A DNA stretch of 34,439 nucleotides from Halodesulfovibrio sp. (GTDB lineage Bacteria; Desulfobacterota; Desulfovibrionia; Desulfovibrionales; Desulfovibrionaceae), in NCBI RefSeq assembly GCF_015482765.1, contig NZ_JADMLB010000020.1:1-34439 (forward strand), read 5' to 3'. Shown here one piece after another: positions 30,847 through 34,439 of the stretch. Every line of letters starts with the position of its first letter. Position 1 is the first letter of the stretch. Under the pieces are notes generated by a model, which had not been told where the DNA came from, searched no databases, and saw only the letters and a list, made by a program, of their open reading frames with translations. The position numbers and the translations under genes are program-made.

Positions 30847-32181
30847 CTACTCAGCTTTACGTCCAACGCAGAAATACGCAAAACCTTTTTCTGCCATTGT
30901 TGCAGCATTGTACAGGTTACGTCCGTCAAACAAAATTGGAGCTGTCAGCTGCTCTTTGACACGATCAAAGTCCGGAGTGCGGAACTGATGCCACTCTGTA
31001 ACAACCATCAGAGCCTGCGCTCCCTCAAGAGCCTCATATTGCTCATCAACAATCTCCACGAGATCATTGTCAGCAAAACGTTCCTTCACTTTTTCACCGG
31101 CAACCGGATCAAACGCGCGAATTCGCATACCTTTTGAGGTCAGCTCTTCGATAATGGCTAATGAGGCAGCCTCACGGGTGTCGTCTGTATTCGCTTTGAA
31201 AGCAATTCCCCACAGAGCCAATGTTTTTCCTTCTACTCCACCCTGTGGTTCAAAGTATTCAACAAGACGCTCTGCCATACGTTTTTTCTGACGTTTATTT
31301 ACGTTATCCACAGCTTCAAGAAGCTCTGGGGTGTATTCATACTGATGTGCAGTATGGATCAACGCTTTTACGTCCTTAGGGAAACAAGATCCACCGTAGC
31401 CTACACCCGGATAAATGAACTCATACCCAATGCGGTGGTCAGAGCCAATACCGGTACGAACGTCACGAACGTCTGCGCCAACGCGCTCACAAATGTTTGC
31501 AACTTCGTTAATAAAGGAAATCTTTGTAGCCAGCATGCAGTTTGCTGCATATTTGGTCATTTCTGCGCTACGCACACCCATTACAATAAGTTTTTCGCGA
31601 CTACGGGCAAAAGGCGCATACAATTCGCCAAGGACGGCAGCTGCATTTGCATCATCTGTACCTACAATAACACGATCCGGCTTCATAAAGTCATTCACCG
31701 CGTCCCCTTCCTTGAGGAACTCAGGGTTGGAAACAACTGTGAAGTCAATAGACACGCCGCGCTTATCCAGCTCTTCCTGAACAAGAGAGCTTACAAAATC
31801 AGCAGTACCTACAGGCACTGTAGACTTATCTACAATAATTTTCGGAGTAGTCATCACCGCACCGATCTCGCGTGCAACCTGCTCAACATAACAAAGGTCG
31901 CAAGAACCATCATCGCTTGAAGGGGTACCAACGGTAATAAAAACAACGTCGCACTTTTCAATGCCTTCTTGAAGGCTGGTTGTGAAGGTCAAACGCTTTT
32001 CTGCATAATTGCGCTGAACAAGCTCTTCTAATCCAGGTTCCCAAATATGGACTTGACCATTAGAAAGCATTTCAACAACGTCAGGATTTACATCAACACA
32101 TGTGATTGCATTTCCCATTTCTGCAAAGCAAGCTGCGCTTACAAGACCAACATAGCCAGTGCCGACAATACAAACGTTCAT
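30847..32181 (-). CDS. ugd: UDP-glucose 6-dehydrogenase
   Basis: This 444-residue enzyme makes UDP-glucuronate from UDP-glucose with two NAD+. The NAD site is MNVCIVGTGYVGLVSAACFAE with the acidic VDVN strand end. TVPVGTAD, NPEFLKEGDAVNDFMKPDRV, and the active-site YGGSCFPKDVKAL with Cys266 follow in family order, then GIAFKANTDDTREA. The product feeds capsule, exopolysaccharide or LPS sugars, but no such cluster is in view. CTGGAG lies about 8 bases before the ATG. The gene is transcribed away from pdxJ, with 338 bases of palindrome-rich DNA between them. Confidence 0.97.
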   Translation of the reverse strand: MNVCIVGTGYVGLVSAACFAEMGNAITCVDVNPDVVEMLSNGQVHIWEPGLEELVQRNYAEKRLTFTTSLQEGIEKCDVVFITVGTPSSDDGSCDLCYVEQVAREIGAVMTTPKIIVDKSTVPVGTADFVSSLVQEELDKRGVSIDFTVVSNPEFLKEGDAVNDFMKPDRVIVGTDDANAAAVLGELYAPFARSREKLIVMGVRSAEMTKYAANCMLATKISFINEVANICERVGADVRDVRTGIGSDHRIGYEFIYPGVGYGGSCFPKDVKALIHTAHQYEYTPELLEAVDNVNKRQKKRMAERLVEYFEPQGGVEGKTLALWGIAFKANTDDTREAASLAIIEELTSKGMRIRAFDPVAGEKVKERFADNDLVEIVDEQYEALEGAQALMVVTEWHQFRTPDFDRVKEQLTAPILFDGRNLYNAATMAEKGFAYFCVGRKAE

Positions 32182-32519
32182 AAAACGAACTCCAGTTCAT
32201 CCCTGCTGAGATGTCAGATTTCATATAATTTTCAAATTTCATGTAAATATGGACACACTCCTTACTGAGTTGTATCCCATGAGTCAATTATGTGCAGGTT
32301 TATGTCATTATCACATGTTTCTTGAAAAGATAATGACACATTAAAAACTCACACGAAACATGATACTTTTTTCACATACACTCAATACACTTTATGCATG
32401 AAGTTTATTGTAAAAGAGTGTATAAAAACTGTTGAGTCCGAAAAAACTATGTTTTCATTGTTCTCGACTTTATATAAAGTGATTAGATACATATGGGTTT
32501 ACTTATATGAGGAGAAGAT
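32182..32519. promoter_or_regulatory. Divergent control region between ugd and pdxJ, rich in palindromes
   Basis: No gene is seen in these AT-rich 338 bases. Inverted repeats: TGTCATTATC/GATAATGACA (32303-32312/32329-32338), ATACACT/AGTGTAT (32385-32391/32417-32423), the imperfect ACTTTATGCATGAAGT (32389-32404), and the perfect ACTTTATATAAAGT (32467-32480). The last two share their outer half-sites and could bind the same regulator. Promoter hexamers with proper spacing were not found for either gene. Confidence 0.45.
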
Positions 32520-33245
32520 ATGCCCGTTTTAGTAGTTAATGTTGATCATGTTGCAACCCTTAGGCAACAACGTTTAGGAATTGAGCCAGAACCGGTAACT
32601 GCTGCACATTTTGCAGAGCTTGCAGGTGCTCGCGGTATTATCATGCACCTTCGCGAAGACCGTCGCCATGTTCAAGACAGAGATATCGAACTTGTATCTC
32701 AGTGTCTTAACACCCGTTTCCACTTCGAGATGGCTGCAACCGAAGAAATGAAAGAAATTGCGCTTCGCATTAATCCATACATGATTTGTCTTGTACCGGA
32801 AAAACGAGAAGAACTTACCACAGAAGGCGGACTTGTCGTAGCCGGCCGAGAAGACTTTTTCCGTGAATACCTTGCACCGTTCCACGCAGCAGGTGTAAAA
32901 TCCAGTCTGTTTATCGAAGCCAGCGAAAAACAGATTGATGCAGCACATGCTTGTGGTGCTGAATATATTGAACTGCACACTGGTCATTTTGCAGACGCAA
33001 AAACTGAAGAAAAAATGCAGCTCGAACGTGACAAGATCATCAAAGGCGTAGCATACGCAAAACGTCTTGGTCTGAAGGTAAACCTCGGTCACGGCCTCAA
33101 CTACACCAACGTATACGAATTTGCTAATGTTCCGGGTATTGACGAGTACTCCATTGGACACTCTATTGTTTCCCGTGCCGTTCTTGTGGGTATGGATCGC
33201 GCTGTACGCGAAATGAACGACATCATCAGCACTTTTGCTGAATAA
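32520..33245 (+). CDS. pdxJ: Pyridoxine 5'-phosphate synthase
   Basis: This 241-residue TIM-barrel enzyme condenses 1-deoxyxylulose 5-phosphate with 3-amino-1-hydroxyacetone 1-phosphate to pyridoxine phosphate (vitamin B6). [13 protein letters not shown] (6-18), the [13 protein letters not shown] phosphate loop, [11 protein letters not shown], and [15 protein letters not shown] are all family signatures. GAGGAG at 32509-32514 stands 5 bases before the ATG. acpS starts 20 bases downstream, the usual pdxJ-acpS pairing, and nnr follows. IspDF in this window belongs to a pathway that shares deoxyxylulose phosphate with this one. Confidence 0.97.
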   Translation: MPVLVVNVDHVATLRQQRLGIEPEPVTAAHFAELAGARGIIMHLREDRRHVQDRDIELVSQCLNTRFHFEMAATEEMKEIALRINPYMICLVPEKREELTTEGGLVVAGREDFFREYLAPFHAAGVKSSLFIEASEKQIDAAHACGAEYIELHTGHFADAKTEEKMQLERDKIIKGVAYAKRLGLKVNLGHGLNYTNVYEFANVPGIDEYSIGHSIVSRAVLVGMDRAVREMNDIISTFAE

Positions 33246-33265
33246 GAGTACAGTGGGGCTGCACG

Positions 33266-33640
33266 GTGATTGTCGGACTTGGTATTGATACTACAGAGCT
33301 GGATCGTATCCAAAAATCGTACGAGCGTCATGGCGAGCGATTTACTTCACGCATTCTGCATCCAAATGAAGCTGCTGTACTCCCTAAACATCCTGTAGCG
33401 TTTATTGCCGCACGGTTTGCAGCCAAGGAAGCTGCAGTAAAAGCACTCGGAACAGGATTCACACAGGGAATTCAATTTCAAGATATTGAAATTAAATCTG
33501 AAGCTTCAGGAAAACCTGTTTTGATTCTCCACAACAAGGCCGCAGAAATTGCAGATTCATTATCTGCCTCAAAGTACCACGTCAGTTTAACTCATGGCAG
33601 AGATACAGCTTCTGCTGTTGTTATTCTCGAATCGTTATAG
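33266..33640 (+). CDS. acpS: Holo-[acyl-carrier-protein] synthase
   Basis: This 124-residue enzyme moves 4'-phosphopantetheine from CoA to apo-ACP. The metal-binding Asp8 is in [12 protein letters not shown] and Glu55 in [16 protein letters not shown], both in the expected places. [16 protein letters not shown] closes the fold. The start is GTG with only a weak GGGG site, which suits coupling to pdxJ 20 bases upstream. Length is typical of the trimeric bacterial type. nnr begins 25 bases later. Confidence 0.96.
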   Translation: MIVGLGIDTTELDRIQKSYERHGERFTSRILHPNEAAVLPKHPVAFIAARFAAKEAAVKALGTGFTQGIQFQDIEIKSEASGKPVLILHNKAAEIADSLSASKYHVSLTHGRDTASAVVILESL

Positions 33641-33665
33641 TCATCATCCGTTCTACGGAGGCTCA

Positions 33666-34439
33666 ATGGTTTACATTCCACTGCCCACACCGGCAGAAAT
33701 GAACAGTTGGGATACTCAGGCAATCACCACCTACGGTATCCGTGAAGAAATTCTGATGGAAAACGCCAGTCGAGAAGCATTACACGTGCTTCTCGATCTG
33801 GCGGGTTCCGTCGCAGACAAACGCATACTCGTTTTTATGGGAAGTGGAAACAATGGTGGCGATGCAGCCGCAATTGCAAGACACCTTCACAATCTTGGTG
33901 CAAATGTACTCCTGCTTCATACCAAACCAATAAAAGCCTACCGCAAAACAGCAGGCTACCACTTTACTCTGGCTAGAGGCATCGGCACGCCCCATGCTCT
34001 ACTCACACAAAAAAGTGCGAATCGACTACTTAACACAGAGCGACCTGACATACTTATTGATGGGCTCCTTGGCACAGGACTACGTGGGACTTTGTCTCCC
34101 GAAAAAGAACACCTTATTACGTCAATGAATAAGATGGGCGAGGCAGCTTTTGTATACTCTCTCGATATCCCGTCAGGTCTTCACGGAACTCTTGGTACAG
34201 TATCTCCTGTTGCAGTTAAAGCTGATGCAACCGTAACTTTTGAAGCCGCGAAATGCGGACTCATGATGCCTGAAGCCAAACCATGGGTTGGAAAGCTCTA
34301 TACCCGCGCTATAGGTATTCCCACACAGGTGCAGGAAACACATCCAGCATCGCATTTAGGAATGACAGCAAAGATCCTTGAATTACGTCAACCGTTATCC
34401 AATGCAATGCATAAAGGGTCGGCTGGAAAAGTTCTCATT
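33666..34439 (+). CDS. nnr: Bifunctional NAD(P)H-hydrate repair enzyme, 3'-truncated
   Basis: The frame starts at ATG 33666 (GGAGG ends 4 bases upstream) and is open to the window edge, giving 258 residues. The N-terminal part is the YjeF_N epimerase, shown by TYGIREEILMENASREA, FMGSGNNGGDAAAIARHL, LIDGLLGTGLRGTLSPE and the catalytic-region SLDIPSGLHG. The final HKGSAGKVLI is the first strand of the ADP-dependent dehydratase domain. The protein is therefore probably the two-domain Nnr that restores NADH and NADPH after hydration damage. The second domain lies outside the window. It is third in the pdxJ-acpS-nnr series. Confidence 0.93.
   Translation, partial: MVYIPLPTPAEMNSWDTQAITTYGIREEILMENASREALHVLLDLAGSVADKRILVFMGSGNNGGDAAAIARHLHNLGANVLLLHTKPIKAYRKTAGYHFTLARGIGTPHALLTQKSANRLLNTERPDILIDGLLGTGLRGTLSPEKEHLITSMNKMGEAAFVYSLDIPSGLHGTLGTVSPVAVKADATVTFEAAKCGLMMPEAKPWVGKLYTRAIGIPTQVQETHPASHLGMTAKILELRQPLSNAMHKGSAGKVLI

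Noticed and set aside
31345-31920. 191-codon plus-strand frame over ugd
   Set aside because: Antisense shadow of ugd with no recognisable domain.
32574-33161. 195-codon minus-strand frame over pdxJ
   Set aside because: Antisense shadow; low-quality Phe/Cys-rich translation opposite a clear enzyme.
1-34439. CRISPR arrays, insertion sequences, prophage or tRNA genes
   Set aside because: No regularly spaced direct repeats, transposase, integrase, phage gene or tRNA cloverleaf was seen on either strand.

Overview
This window looks like a core chromosomal segment of a marine or halotolerant sulfate-reducing bacterium of the Desulfovibrio/Halodesulfovibrio type. That is an inference from gene content and order, not a database match. 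The clues are the order glyS-glyQ-recO-rodZ-like-surA-like-mfd, an adenylate kinase whose LID carries the Cys-X5-His-X15-Cys-X2-Cys metal motif described for Desulfovibrio gigas, a fused ispDF, and a precorrin-2 dehydrogenase/hemX/hemA cluster that suits organisms making haem through sirohaem. No insertion sequence, prophage, CRISPR array or tRNA gene was recognised.

Layout. 1-1554: the end of an SQR-like flavoprotein gene and a DUF1641 partner gene, closed by a terminator. 1555-2441: a hairpin-rich stretch with a compact unit for a 60-residue Trp-rich protein. 2442-5891 (+): Nif3-like protein, coiled-coil zinc-ribbon protein, RNase P RNA and ispDF. 6212-8453 (-): two glycosyltransferase-type genes. 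8610-13605 (+): precorrin-2 dehydrogenase, hemX-like, hemA, a small Cys/His protein, tilS and adk. 13767-15716 (+): an MscS channel gene, converging on trkA-trkH (-, 18608-15755) across one shared bidirectional terminator. 18939-29714 (-), listed in map order and transcribed from right to left: rpsT, glyS, glyQ, recO, a rodZ-like gene, two SurA-like chaperones and mfd. 29837-30313 (-): cheW. 30516-30743 (+): a 75-residue orphan. 30847-32181 (-): ugd. 32520 to the end (+): pdxJ, acpS and the first part of nnr.

How the genes work together. The trk genes and the MscS channel handle potassium uptake and pressure release. The hem cluster makes glutamate-1-semialdehyde (hemA) and oxidises precorrin-2 towards sirohydrochlorin, with a CcsA-like membrane protein between them. 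The SurA-like pair and the RodZ-like protein serve the envelope, and the remaining genes are translation, repair and cofactor housekeeping.

Most of the window is ordinary. The best candidate for something undescribed is the roughly 215-nt trkA leader. It has a promoter directly before a 13-bp closing helix, an intrinsic terminator, and a 9-nt segment able to pair across that terminator, which is the architecture of a riboswitch or attenuator. Also notable are the Trp-rich mini-protein with a duplicated motif, a possible leaderless start for the precorrin-2 dehydrogenase, a Cys/His-rich protein after hemA, and related palindromes between ugd and pdxJ. All motif reading was by eye; no folding or database search was run.
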